Below, piece after piece: positions 25,521 through 34,831 of a stretch of DNA of 64,000 nt (position 1 is its first letter; the number at the start of each line of letters is the position of its first letter). The notes under the pieces were generated by a model. That model was not told where the DNA came from. It saw only the letters and a list, made by a program, of their open reading frames with translations, and ran no database searches. Source of the DNA: Dichelobacter nodosus (GTDB lineage Bacteria > Pseudomonadota > Gammaproteobacteria > Cardiobacteriales > Cardiobacteriaceae); NCBI RefSeq assembly GCF_001263335.1, contig NZ_LGVW01000011.1, positions 87,111 to 151,110 on the forward strand, given 5' to 3'. Position numbers and translations under genes: made by a program.

Positions 25521-26420
25521 ATGAGTGATCGAAGTGTTTTGCTAAAAAGGGCGAGCGCGGCATCAGTTTGTGTAGCAGTAACATTAATGCTGCTCAAACT
25601 GCTGGCGTGGTGGTTATCGGGATCGGTGAGTTTACTGGCTTCTTTGATGGATTCGGCAACCGATATTTTAGCCAGCATGATCAATTTATTTGCGGTGCGT
25701 TTGGCAATGTGTCGCGCCGATAATAATCACCATTACGGTCACGGCAAAGCCGAAAGTTTATCAGCATTGTCGCAAGCGATGTTTATCACGGGTTCATCAT
25801 TTTTCTTAATTATCAATGCATTACCGCGATTATTTGCGCCGCAACCTTTATCGCATAACACCATTGGTATCGTGGTGATGCTGATTTCTTTGGGCGCGAC
25901 TTTGGCGTTGGTTCGTTATCAACATTTTGTGTTAAAACAAGTGGATTCCCCTTCAGTGCACGCCGATAGTTTGCATTATTTAAGCGATACGTTAACCGGA
26001 ATGGGCGTTTTGCTGGCGCTAGTTTTAAATAGCGCATTTAATATCGCCATCGCCGACCCGATTTTAGCGATTTTGATCGGAATTTATATGCTTTATGGGG
26101 TTTATCAGATTGTTTATGATGCGGTTTCTGCATTGATGGACGTAGCATTGCCAGAAGCAGAAATGGATATGATTCGTGCGGCAATTGCGCGCGTTGATGG
26201 TTATATTGGCGTGCATCGGCTGCGCGCGCGCAAAAGCGGCGCGTGGCGCATTATTGATATGCATATGGAATTTTCTGATGATATTTCTTTGCAAAATGCG
26301 CATAAAATCAATGATCGAGTTGAAAAATCGATTGCCGCTTGTTTTGATGCGCCTTGCGAAATTATGATTCATTTGGAACCGAGCAGCGTTGCTTTTGATG
26401 ATCAACATAAAATTCAGTAA
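25521..26420 (+). CDS. Cation diffusion facilitator family metal exporter (FieF-like)
   Basis: A 299-residue inner-membrane antiporter that expels divalent metals (Zn, Fe, Mn or Cd) in exchange for protons. Six hydrophobic segments fill about residues 12-210. The metal site of segment 2 is seen as LLASLMDSATDI and of segment 5 as HYLSDTLTG; the HHYGHGKAESLSAL motif lies between. A cytoplasmic metal-chaperone-like domain follows, with His residues in GVHRLRARKSG and MIHLEP. The DxxxD pattern with Asp in both segments matches FieF/YiiP. The start is taken as ATG at 25521, preceded by GGA; ATG at 25509 is possible. Confidence 0.88.
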   Translation: MSDRSVLLKRASAASVCVAVTLMLLKLLAWWLSGSVSLLASLMDSATDILASMINLFAVRLAMCRADNNHHYGHGKAESLSALSQAMFITGSSFFLIINALPRLFAPQPLSHNTIGIVVMLISLGATLALVRYQHFVLKQVDSPSVHADSLHYLSDTLTGMGVLLALVLNSAFNIAIADPILAILIGIYMLYGVYQIVYDAVSALMDVALPEAEMDMIRAAIARVDGYIGVHRLRARKSGAWRIIDMHMEFSDDISLQNAHKINDRVEKSIAACFDAPCEIMIHLEPSSVAFDDQHKIQ

Positions 26421-26452
26421 TTCATGTTTCTTTTCTTTTTCTCTTTTTGACG

Positions 26453-26464
26453 TACAATGCCGCC
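26453..26464 (+). promoter_or_regulatory. Possible -10 element of the 134-residue protein gene
   Basis: TACAAT (26453-26458) matches the -10 consensus at 5 of 6 and is followed directly by GCCGCC. It lies about 25 bases before the ATG at 26483. No good -35 is seen. Confidence 0.3.
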
Positions 26465-26482
26465 GGAAATTTAGGAATTGAG

Positions 26483-26887
26483 ATGAAAAAATTTTTGCGA
26501 AGCGTCTTAAAAATTTTACTAAGTCTCATACTCTTGCTAGTCATCACCGTGATTTTTGCGATATGCGGAATTGGCAAACATATCCTTCAAAATGACGGAA
26601 TAAATCCTGCTCAAGCAAATGAAGACAATGTCACAAAAATGCTTTTTTTCTTGATAGAAAAGTACGCGACCTTATCTTTGAAAGCTCAATGTGATCAAAT
26701 TATTAAAAAAGATGAAGGGTGTCGGTGCTTTGCAAAAGAATTTCAGGTATCAGCAAAAACTGTCATGTCCAATTCTGATGAAAAAACGCGAGAAAGCGAT
26801 GAAAAATTGGCAATCGATAAAATGACCGCCTGCGGATTTACGAAAGAAGAGATGGAACATTTTGCAAAAGCGTTAGAAAAACAATAA
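26483..26887 (+). CDS. Unknown membrane-anchored small protein with four soluble-part Cys residues
   Basis: A 134-residue protein that I do not recognise. After Met-Lys-Lys a hydrophobic segment (about residues 5-30, with Cys in ICGIG) could be an uncleaved signal anchor or a poor signal peptide. The remaining 100 residues are charged and helical, with four cysteines in QCDQ, EGCRCF and ACGF. If exported, these could form two disulfides; dsbB is encoded nearby at 31366. The start ATG (26483) has AGGA upstream; an in-frame start at 26447 would precede the likely -10 box. The base composition is more AT-rich than that of its neighbours. It ends in a strong terminator, which suggests its own transcript. 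Confidence 0.65.
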   Translation: MKKFLRSVLKILLSLILLLVITVIFAICGIGKHILQNDGINPAQANEDNVTKMLFFLIEKYATLSLKAQCDQIIKKDEGCRCFAKEFQVSAKTVMSNSDEKTRESDEKLAIDKMTACGFTKEEMEHFAKALEKQ

Positions 26888-26912
26888 TTCCTCCAATATT
26901 TTTTAAAAACCG

Positions 26913-26937
26913 AGCGGCAATTAGTGCCGCTTTTTTT
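26913..26937 (+). terminator. Rho-independent terminator between the unknown gene and cmoM
   Basis: A perfect 7-base stem AGCGGCA/TGCCGCT with loop ATTAG runs into seven T residues (26931-26937). It ends only 11 bases before the cmoM ATG, so it both ends the upstream transcript and lies where the cmoM leader would be. Confidence 0.88.
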
Positions 26938-26947
26938 GGGACAAACC

Positions 26948-27754
26948 ATGGTAGTAGCACACAATCCAACCGAGACGAATCCTGATCATCATTATTTTGA
27001 AGAAATCGGCGACCATTTTTTAAAACAGATTTATTACAACAATAAAGGACGCATTCGTCTTGCCGTTTTAAAACGCGATTTGGCGCCTTTTATGCGCACT
27101 CCAAAACCATTAGAAATTTTGGATATCGGCGCCGGCGCTGGACAAATGGCACTTTGGTGCGCTGCTTTTGGACATCGCGTGACGCTTTTTGATGCGTCCG
27201 AGCGGCTGCTTGCTCAAGCGCAAAAACAAGCACAAAAAGAATCTTTAAACGCACAATGCACTTTTATTTGCGGTGAAATTACGCAAATGCCCGATGTTTT
27301 GGGCGCGCGGCAATTTGATTTTGTGCTTTCTCACGCCGTTTTAGAATGGCTGGAAGACGGCGCGCAATTATTTGAACGTTGTCAACAATATTTAAAGCCT
27401 AACGGATTGTTATCATTGATGTATTACAACCGCAGCGCTTTAGAATTCATTCAACACGTTTTTGGTAATTTTTCTTATGTTGATTCGGGATTAGTTGCCA
27501 AAAAAACGGCGAAACTCACCCCTAAATATCCCCGAAGCAGCGATTGGGTTGCCGCGCAATTAGGCGCATTACCGCTTAAAAAACAAAGCGGTATCCGCTG
27601 CTTTTACGATTATATGAAACCCGAAGACCGCGCTGCCAATAGTATTGAAAGCATCATCGCTCATGAATTATCGCTATCGCTGCGCCGCGAATTTTTGCCA
27701 GTAGCGCGTTATATTCATGAAATACGGCAACGCACCATCTCAACCGCTAACTGA
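26948..27754 (+). CDS. cmoM: tRNA 5-carboxymethoxyuridine methyltransferase
   Basis: A 268-residue SAM-dependent methyltransferase. CmoM methylates the carboxyl group of cmo5U34 in certain tRNAs. The sequence follows the CmoM pattern: the start region FEEIGDHFLKQIYYNNKGRI, SAM motif ILDIGAGAGQMA (about residues 58-69), SHAVLEWLEDG (about 130), LLSLMYYNRSALEF, and late DYMKPEDR and RYIHEIRQR. The ATG at 26948 is preferred over an upstream GTG (26924) that falls inside the terminator hairpin. The 28-base gap to uraA suggests one transcript with it. CmoA and CmoB are not in the window. Confidence 0.88.
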   Translation: MVVAHNPTETNPDHHYFEEIGDHFLKQIYYNNKGRIRLAVLKRDLAPFMRTPKPLEILDIGAGAGQMALWCAAFGHRVTLFDASERLLAQAQKQAQKESLNAQCTFICGEITQMPDVLGARQFDFVLSHAVLEWLEDGAQLFERCQQYLKPNGLLSLMYYNRSALEFIQHVFGNFSYVDSGLVAKKTAKLTPKYPRSSDWVAAQLGALPLKKQSGIRCFYDYMKPEDRAANSIESIIAHELSLSLRREFLPVARYIHEIRQRTISTAN

Positions 27755-27782
27755 TGTTGGCATATTGTTATAAGGAGAAAAT

Positions 27783-29003
27783 GTGAGAGTGTTAAAAGAA
27801 ATCGTCATCGGCGCACAAATGCTATTTGTCGCCTTTGGCGCCTTAGTACTCGTGCCTTTGCTCACGGGATTGAGTCCCGCCGTGGCGCTCTTATCCGCCG
27901 GAATTGGCACGCTGATTTTTCAGTTTTTAACGGGAAGACAAGTGCCCATTTTTTTAGGCTCGTCTTTTGCGTTTATTGCGCCGATTATCGCCGCGCAACA
28001 ACAATGGGGACTTGCCGCAACGCAGGGCGCGATTTTATCGGTATCGCTGGTTTATTTTGCGTTTGCGCTGGCGATTTATTTTTTAGGCACGGGTTTTATT
28101 CACCGTTTATTTCCGCCGGTAGTGATTGCGCCGGTGATTATGGTGATTGGACTGTCTTTGGCGCCTTCCGCCACCAATATGGCGATGGGATTAAGCGGCG
28201 ACGGTTCACAAGTTTTATTTAGTAAAACCAACGCATTATGTGTTGCCAGCACCGCGTTACTTGCGACCATTATCGTGGCGTTATATTGCAAAGGATTAAG
28301 TAAATTACTGGCGATTTTAGCCGGCATCGGCAGCGGTTATTTGCTGTCGTTTTTTTTAGGAATGACGGACTTCACGCCAGTTAACGCTGCGGCATGGTTT
28401 TCATTGCCACCGATTACAAAACCAAGTTTTAATTTGGAAGCGATTATTTTCATGTTACCCGTGGCGCTGGCACCTGCGATCGAACATATCGGCGACGTGG
28501 CAGTGATTGCGCAAATCTGTGAAAAACCTTTTATTACAAAACCAGGACTTCATAAAACCATGGCAGGCGATGGTATCGCAGTTGCGATTGCTGGTTGTTT
28601 AGGCGGGCCTCCGGTAACCACTTATTCTGAAGTAACCGGCGCAGTTTCCATCACCGGCGCTAAAAACGCGCAAATTATGATTTATGCGGCGCTGACGGCA
28701 ATCGTTTTGGCGTTTTCGGGAAAATTAGCGGCATTATTAAGTTCAATGCCAACGCCGATTATGGGCGGCATCATGTTGTTATTATTCGGATCGATTGCCG
28801 CGATGGGCGCAAGAACATTGTTGGATAAAGATGCCGATATTTGCAACGAACGCAGCGTGGTGATTATCGCGTTAACTTTAGTTGTGGGACTGGGCACGTT
28901 ATCCGTAGAAATCGGTTTCGTTAAATTACAAGGTATCGGTTTAGCGGCAATCGTTGCCATTTTATTGAATTTATTACTGCCGAAATTATCGCAGCAATCA
29001 TAA
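27783..29003 (+). CDS. uraA: Uracil permease (NCS2 family)
   Basis: A 406-residue inner-membrane uracil:proton symporter of the NCS2 family. It has about 14 hydrophobic segments, including the two family half-helix regions: PIFLGSSFAFIAPI (about residues 57-70) and the signature with the acidic residues, ALAPAIEHIGDVAVI (about 227-241), followed by PPVTTYSEVTGAVSITGAKN. These match UraA rather than xanthine permeases. Translation begins at GTG (27783): AAGGAG is well placed and the ATG two bases earlier is followed by a stop. Together with pyrC and pyrD it links salvage and synthesis of pyrimidines. Confidence 0.93.
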   Translation: MRVLKEIVIGAQMLFVAFGALVLVPLLTGLSPAVALLSAGIGTLIFQFLTGRQVPIFLGSSFAFIAPIIAAQQQWGLAATQGAILSVSLVYFAFALAIYFLGTGFIHRLFPPVVIAPVIMVIGLSLAPSATNMAMGLSGDGSQVLFSKTNALCVASTALLATIIVALYCKGLSKLLAILAGIGSGYLLSFFLGMTDFTPVNAAAWFSLPPITKPSFNLEAIIFMLPVALAPAIEHIGDVAVIAQICEKPFITKPGLHKTMAGDGIAVAIAGCLGGPPVTTYSEVTGAVSITGAKNAQIMIYAALTAIVLAFSGKLAALLSSMPTPIMGGIMLLLFGSIAAMGARTLLDKDADICNERSVVIIALTLVVGLGTLSVEIGFVKLQGIGLAAIVAILLNLLLPKLSQQS

Positions 29004-29049
29004 AAAAACCACTCAACTCAATCGGTTAAATATCGATTGCGTTGAGTGG
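29002..29049 (-). terminator. Bidirectional terminator between uraA and rdgB
   Basis: CCACTCAAC (29009-29017) pairs with GTTGAGTGG (29041-29049), with an inner AATCG/CGATT stem. On the minus strand the stem is followed by seven T residues (29002-29008), a strong terminator for rdgB. On the plus strand a weaker T-rich tail follows the uraA gene. Confidence 0.82.
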
Positions 29050-29059
29050 ATTTTCAAAT

Positions 29060-29650
29060 TTAATTTTCTTGAAATAAAGCACAAAAAGCGCGCAACGCTT
29101 TTCCGCGGTGGCTGATTTGATTCTTTTCTGCCAACGTTAATTCTGCGGCAGATTTTCCCAATTCGGGCAACCAAAAAAGAGGATCGTAACCAAAACCGCG
29201 GTCGCCGCGCGGCGCGCGCAAAATTTCGCCCGTCCAAGTGCCGGTAGCAATGAGCGGCAAAGGATCTTCATCGTGGCGACAATAAACAATCACGCTGACA
29301 AACATCGCCCGCCGATCATCAATTAATTCCATTTCTTTCAATAATTTAGCATTATTAGCAACGTCATCACCGTGACCACCGGCATAACGCGCAGAATAAA
29401 TTGACGGCGCACCATTTAACGCCGTAACCATTAATCCCGAATCGTCAGCAATTGCCGGTAAACCGCTGATTTTTGCCGCGTGGCGCGCTTTGAGTAAAGC
29501 GTTTTCCACAAAACTTAAACCCGTTTCGCAAACGTCATCAATGCGCCAATTACTCTGCGGCACGATGCGATAAGAAAGCGGCGCAAAAAGACTTTGAAAT
29601 TCCGCAATTTTGCCGGAATTATTGCTCGCCAGTACGATGGTATTTTCCAT
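29060..29650 (-). CDS. rdgB: XTP/dITP pyrophosphatase
   Basis: A 196-residue house-cleaning enzyme that hydrolyses ITP, dITP and XTP to monophosphates. The N-terminal signature VLASNNSGKIAEFQSLF (residues 6-22) is diagnostic of the RdgB/HAM1 family, followed by ENALLKARHAA, ADDSGL, YSARYAGG and GFGYDPLFWLP. It is 2 bases downstream of rph, the usual gammaproteobacterial pair, and ends at a strong terminator. Confidence 0.96.
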   Translation of the reverse strand: MENTIVLASNNSGKIAEFQSLFAPLSYRIVPQSNWRIDDVCETGLSFVENALLKARHAAKISGLPAIADDSGLMVTALNGAPSIYSARYAGGHGDDVANNAKLLKEMELIDDRRAMFVSVIVYCRHDEDPLPLIATGTWTGEILRAPRGDRGFGYDPLFWLPELGKSAAELTLAEKNQISHRGKALRAFCALFQEN

Positions 29651-29652
29651 TT

Positions 29653-30369
29653 TTATAATCCTAAAACGCGGCGTTGTTCCGCCATAATTTCACTAATGCC
29701 TTTTTCGGCTAAATCGAGTAACGCGTTCATTTCTTGCCGTGAAAAAGCGCGTCCTTCCGCCGTTCCTTGAATTTCAATCAACGCGCCGGCATCGTTCATA
29801 ACGATATTCATATCTGTTTCCGCGGCGCTATCTTCGCAATATTCCAAATCCAATAATGCTTCTCCTTGATAAAATCCCACGGAAACCGCCGCCAGCTGAC
29901 CGCGCAAAGGATTTGCTTTTAAACGACCTTGTTGCATTAAAACGCGAATGGCATCAGCAAGCGCAATAAATCCGCCGCTGATTGCTGCGGTACGCGTGCC
30001 GCCATCGGCTTGCAAAACATCACAATCCAACGTAATAGAACGTTCTCCTAACGCGGATAAATCAACCACGGCGCGCAAAGATCGCCCAATTAAGCGTTGA
30101 ATTTCTTGCGTGCGTCCTTGTTGTTTTCCTCTGGCGGCTTCTCGGGTGCTGCGTTCGTGCGTGGCGCGCGGCAACATGCCGTATTCTGCCGTTACCCAAC
30201 CTTGATTTTGTCCGCGCAAAAAGGGCGGCACACGTTCTTCAATGCTGGCGGTACACAAAACTTGCGTACGTCCCAAAGTAATTAAAGCAGAACCTTCTGC
30301 ATGACAATTAACGGCGCGTTCAATATGAAGTTCGCGCATTTGATCCGGCAAACGATGATGAGGACGCAT
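29653..30369 (-). CDS. rph: Ribonuclease PH
   Basis: A 238-residue phosphorolytic 3'-exonuclease that trims tRNA precursors. Family features are the opening [17 protein letters not shown], the [19 protein letters not shown] stretch, [20 protein letters not shown] (about 48-67), the phosphate-binding [20 protein letters not shown] (about 73-92) and [16 protein letters not shown]. Its length is complete. It diverges from yicC with facing promoters in a 72-base gap. Confidence 0.97.
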   Translation of the reverse strand: MRPHHRLPDQMRELHIERAVNCHAEGSALITLGRTQVLCTASIEERVPPFLRGQNQGWVTAEYGMLPRATHERSTREAARGKQQGRTQEIQRLIGRSLRAVVDLSALGERSITLDCDVLQADGGTRTAAISGGFIALADAIRVLMQQGRLKANPLRGQLAAVSVGFYQGEALLDLEYCEDSAAETDMNIVMNDAGALIEIQGTAEGRAFSRQEMNALLDLAEKGISEIMAEQRRVLGL

Positions 30370-30394
30370 AATTTTCTCCTATAAAAAACACGTC

Positions 30395-30403
30395 ATTTTA
30401 ACA
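30395..30403 (-). promoter_or_regulatory. Extended -10 promoter element of rph
   Basis: On the minus strand TGTTAAAAT is an extended -10 (TG, one base, TAAAAT). The rph ATG is 26 bases downstream, with GGAG in between. The divergent yicC -10 lies only 5 bases away, so the two promoters face apart from nearly the same spot. Confidence 0.45.
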
Positions 30404-30408
30404 AAGGC

Positions 30409-30417
30409 TGTTATGAT
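30409..30417 (+). promoter_or_regulatory. Extended -10 promoter element of yicC
   Basis: TGTTATGAT is an extended -10 (TG, one base, TATGAT), followed directly by TGCCGCC. The yicC start codon at 30442 is 25 bases further on. Confidence 0.45.
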
Positions 30418-30441
30418 TGCCGCCTTAAAATGGAGGTTTCA

Positions 30442-31302
30442 ATGCGAATGAGTATGACCGCGTTTGCCCGCGCCGACGGTGAATTTAAAGGGCAAGTTTT
30501 TAGTGTGGAAATTAAAACGGTAAATCATCGTTTTTTAGAAATTGCGCCGCGTTTGCCGGAACGTTTGCGTTTATTAGACAGCGCGCTGCGCGAAAAATGT
30601 CAGGAAACTTTTTACCGCGGAAAAATTGATTGTTGGGTGAATTTTCATTCCGACCGCGGCGAGAAAAATTTAGTATTAAATACGCAGCAATTAAAGCGTT
30701 GGTTATTGATTTTTTCGGACAGCGGCGCTTTTCAATCGTTGGGAAAACCGGATTGGGCAACGATGCTTTCTTTGCCGGGCGTGATGCAAGAAAGTTTGGA
30801 CGATGACGCAGGATTATCGGCGGCAATTTTAGAAACGTTTGATCAGGCGCTGGCGCAAGTATTAGCGATGCGCGCGCGGGAAGGGGAATTGATCGAAGGC
30901 ACGTTACACGAGCAACTCAATAAACTTGAAGCGCAAGTTTTGGCAATTGAAGAACGCGTGCCGATGATTTCAACAACGTTGACGCAACAAATTCAAGAAA
31001 AAATCGCGACATTACAATTGGAAGTGGATCCGCAGCGTTTTGAACAAGAATTATTCTTTTTAATCAGTAAGATGGATATTAAAGAAGAAATTGATCGGCT
31101 GCATTTTCATATCGATCAAGCGCGCAATACTTTAGCCGATGACGGCGCGGTGGGCAGACGAATGGATTTTTTAATGCAGGAATTTAATCGAGAAGCCAAT
31201 ACGTTAGGCGCGAAAGTTTATGACAATCAATTAAGCGCGGCGGCGGTAGATTTAAAAGTGATTATTGAGCAGATGCGGGAGCAGGTGCAAAATCTGGAAT
31301 AA
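30442..31302 (+). CDS. yicC: YicC/YloC-family endoribonuclease
   Basis: A 286-residue protein of the YicC family, shown in other bacteria to act as an endoribonuclease that degrades certain RNAs. Recognised by MSMTAFARADGEF at the start, TVNHRFLEIAPRLPE (about residues 31-45), and the C-terminal EEIDRLHFHIDQARNTL with GRRMDFLMQEFNREANTLGA (about 235-260). GGAGG at 30432-30436 lies 5 bases before ATG 30442 and fixes that start over the ATG at 30430, which overlaps the ribosome site. Confidence 0.94.
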   Translation: MRMSMTAFARADGEFKGQVFSVEIKTVNHRFLEIAPRLPERLRLLDSALREKCQETFYRGKIDCWVNFHSDRGEKNLVLNTQQLKRWLLIFSDSGAFQSLGKPDWATMLSLPGVMQESLDDDAGLSAAILETFDQALAQVLAMRAREGELIEGTLHEQLNKLEAQVLAIEERVPMISTTLTQQIQEKIATLQLEVDPQRFEQELFFLISKMDIKEEIDRLHFHIDQARNTLADDGAVGRRMDFLMQEFNREANTLGAKVYDNQLSAAAVDLKVIIEQMREQVQNLE

Positions 31303-31340
31303 CGATTTAAACGCCTGCGCCCGTTTATCGATAAAAATCA

Positions 31341-31371
31341 ATGGATTATTGTTCAATAATCCATTTTATTT
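31341..31371. terminator. Bidirectional terminator between yicC and dsbB
   Basis: ATGGATTATT (31341-31350) pairs perfectly with AATAATCCAT (31355-31364) around a GTTC loop, then TTTATTT follows. The stem abuts the dsbB stop codon. The stem is AT-rich, so strength is moderate in both directions. Confidence 0.65.
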
Positions 31372-31875
31372 GATACGAAACAACGGTTTATTATTTTCAC
31401 AAATAACGGCAATGACGAGCAGCACTAAAAATCCCATCATTGACCACGTGGGAATGGTTAATCCTAAAAATGTGTCTTTTGCTGCGCAGGATCCTGTTCC
31501 TTGCATCGATTGCCATAAACCTTCGAGGTAACCTTTGTGTTCCAAAGTTGCCCAAAAATCTAAACCACATTTTGGCGCTTTTTCCAGCGGTAAACTTTGA
31601 ATATAAAGATGACGCGCGGCTAAACCGATGCCCAAAAAAATGCTGGCATATTTTAAAAATTTCATCAGCCACGATCCCCAAACGCTTTGCGGGAAAAAAG
31701 CGGCATCAAGCAAAAACGCCAAACCAATCAATAAAAATGCCAAACGTTGCATCATGCATAAATGGCAGGGATTGAGATATAGCATTTTTTCCAATACCAA
31801 CCACGAAAATAAAATCAATCCCCAAGAACCCAAACCGCAAACGGCAAGCGTCATTCTTTTTTGCGCATCGGTCAT
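31366..31875 (-). CDS. dsbB: Disulfide bond formation protein B
   Basis: A 169-residue inner-membrane protein with four hydrophobic segments that reoxidises DsbA and passes electrons to quinone. The two active cysteine pairs are in place: Cys37-x-x-Cys40 (PCHLC) and Cys103 with Cys130 (APKCG and GTGSC). Spacing is nearly identical to that of E. coli DsbB. It lies 27 bases after purB at the end of a long minus-strand run and may be co-transcribed with it. Confidence 0.96.
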   Translation of the reverse strand: MTDAQKRMTLAVCGLGSWGLILFSWLVLEKMLYLNPCHLCMMQRLAFLLIGLAFLLDAAFFPQSVWGSWLMKFLKYASIFLGIGLAARHLYIQSLPLEKAPKCGLDFWATLEHKGYLEGLWQSMQGTGSCAAKDTFLGLTIPTWSMMGFLVLLVIAVICENNKPLFRIK

Positions 31876-31902
31876 TTTTGACTCCTTAAAAAACGATGAT
31901 TT

Positions 31903-33285
<1,383 letters not shown>

Positions 33286-33789
33286 TTAAACCAAAAAAAT
33301 AAACCATAAAAATCCAAGCGCGTAAACCGCCGCCACAATATCATCAATCATGATGCCAAAACCGCCGCGGGTATTTTTATCTAACCAATTGATGGGAAAC
33401 GGTTTACCAATATCAAAAAAGCGAAACGCTAAAAAAGCGCCGATAATAGCGTAAACAGAATGCATAAACGCTGCCGGCATTAAAGAAAGCACCAACCACA
33501 TTGCGACAAATTCATCCCAAACAATGCCGCCGTGATCGTGAATGCCTAACGCGCGGCTGGTTTTCGTGCAAACATCAACGCCGAACATAAAAGCACACAA
33601 TAAAAACGGGGCGGCAAAATAAATATTTTGTAAAAAAGACAAAAAAGGCAACGCCAATCCCAGCGCCGCTAAAGTGCCCCACGTTCCCGATGCCGGACGC
33701 AATAAACCGCTGCCCAAACCAAACGCGCAAAAATACGCCGGACGGCGGCAAATAAATGCAAAAGTTGGGTAATTCGTTTTTTTATTCAT
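33286..33789 (-). CDS. pgpA: Phosphatidylglycerophosphatase A
   Basis: A 167-residue inner-membrane phosphatase that makes phosphatidylglycerol from its phosphate. Conserved features are GSGLLRPASGTWGTLAAL (about residues 22-39), DHGGIVWDEFVAMWLV (about 86-101), FRFFDIGKPFPINWLD and GGFGIMIDDIVAAVYA. Acidic residues in the last two motifs are the metal site. Three to four hydrophobic segments are seen. It is 4 bases downstream of pyrD. Confidence 0.95.
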   Translation of the reverse strand: MNKKTNYPTFAFICRRPAYFCAFGLGSGLLRPASGTWGTLAALGLALPFLSFLQNIYFAAPFLLCAFMFGVDVCTKTSRALGIHDHGGIVWDEFVAMWLVLSLMPAAFMHSVYAIIGAFLAFRFFDIGKPFPINWLDKNTRGGFGIMIDDIVAAVYALGFLWFIFLV

Positions 33790-33793
33790 AAGA

Positions 33794-34807
33794 TTAACGC
33801 TGCGGCGAGGGCATGCGTAAGCAGTCCTTAATCAATTGCGGGCCGTGATAAATCAAGCCGCTGTAGATTTGCACTAAATCGGCGCCGGCTTCGAGTTTGG
33901 CGTAATAATCATCAGCGCTCATCACGCCGCCCGATGCAATCAGTGGCAAATCGGGCAAACGCTCGCGAATGTGAGCAATGATTTTGGTGCTTTTTTCCGT
34001 TAACGGTTTGCCCGACAATCCGCCTTGTTCATCGGCATAACGGTGTCCCGTCACGGCAGTTTTATCTAAAGTTGTATTGGTGGCAATGATGCCATCAATG
34101 CCGCTGTCTTCAATAATTGAAAGCATTTCATCTAATTGCTCGCGTTCATTATCCGGCGCAATTTTCACTAACAACGGCACGGTTTTCTCATAAACCGCGC
34201 TTAATTTATCGCGTTCCGTTTTCAAACGTTGCAATAATTCGCAAAGCGCCGCGCCGTGTTGCAAATCGCGCAAACCGACGGTATTCGGGCTGGAAATATT
34301 AATCGCCAAATAATCTGCATACGGATAAGCCGTGCTCATCGCAATTAAATAATCATCGGCGGCGCGTTCATTGGGCGTTAATTTATTTTTACCGATATTA
34401 ATGCCGATGAGCGCGCGCGTGCGTTTTTTCACCGCGGCAACTTGTTGGCACAAAGCAACGACGCCGTCATTATTAAATCCCATGCAGTTAATGATGGCTT
34501 GATGCTCGGGCAGACGAAATAAACGCGGTTTGGGATTGCCTGATTGCGGACGCGGCGTTGCCGTGCCCACTTCAATAAAACCAAAACCCAAGCGATCAAA
34601 AGCAGAAATTGCTACCGCGTTTTTATCTAAACCCGCGGCGAGTCCCAAACGATTGGGAAAAGTATGTCCTAATAAATGAATGGGATTTCCAGCTTTTATG
34701 CGCGGTATGAATACTGCCGCGCGCGATAAAATTTGCAGGGTGAGGTTATGCGCGATTTCTGGATTTAAACAAAATAATAGCGGGCGCAAATGAGGGTAGG
34801 GATTCAT
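33794..34807 (-). CDS. pyrD: Dihydroorotate dehydrogenase (quinone)
   Basis: A 337-residue class 2, membrane-associated flavoenzyme that oxidises dihydroorotate to orotate with quinone. The N-terminal helices (LRPLLFCLNPEIAHNLTL) form the membrane and quinone entry. LAAGLDKNAVAISAFDRLGFGFIEVGTATPRPQ, ISSPNTVGLRDLQ with the catalytic Ser, LVKIAPD and IATNTTLD follow, and IASGGVMSADD binds the FMN phosphate. It lies between serC and pgpA in the same operon. Confidence 0.97.
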   Translation of the reverse strand: MNPYPHLRPLLFCLNPEIAHNLTLQILSRAAVFIPRIKAGNPIHLLGHTFPNRLGLAAGLDKNAVAISAFDRLGFGFIEVGTATPRPQSGNPKPRLFRLPEHQAIINCMGFNNDGVVALCQQVAAVKKRTRALIGINIGKNKLTPNERAADDYLIAMSTAYPYADYLAINISSPNTVGLRDLQHGAALCELLQRLKTERDKLSAVYEKTVPLLVKIAPDNEREQLDEMLSIIEDSGIDGIIATNTTLDKTAVTGHRYADEQGGLSGKPLTEKSTKIIAHIRERLPDLPLIASGGVMSADDYYAKLEAGADLVQIYSGLIYHGPQLIKDCLRMPSPQR

Positions 34808-34831
34808 TAAAACTCCTTAAAAAATAAAACG

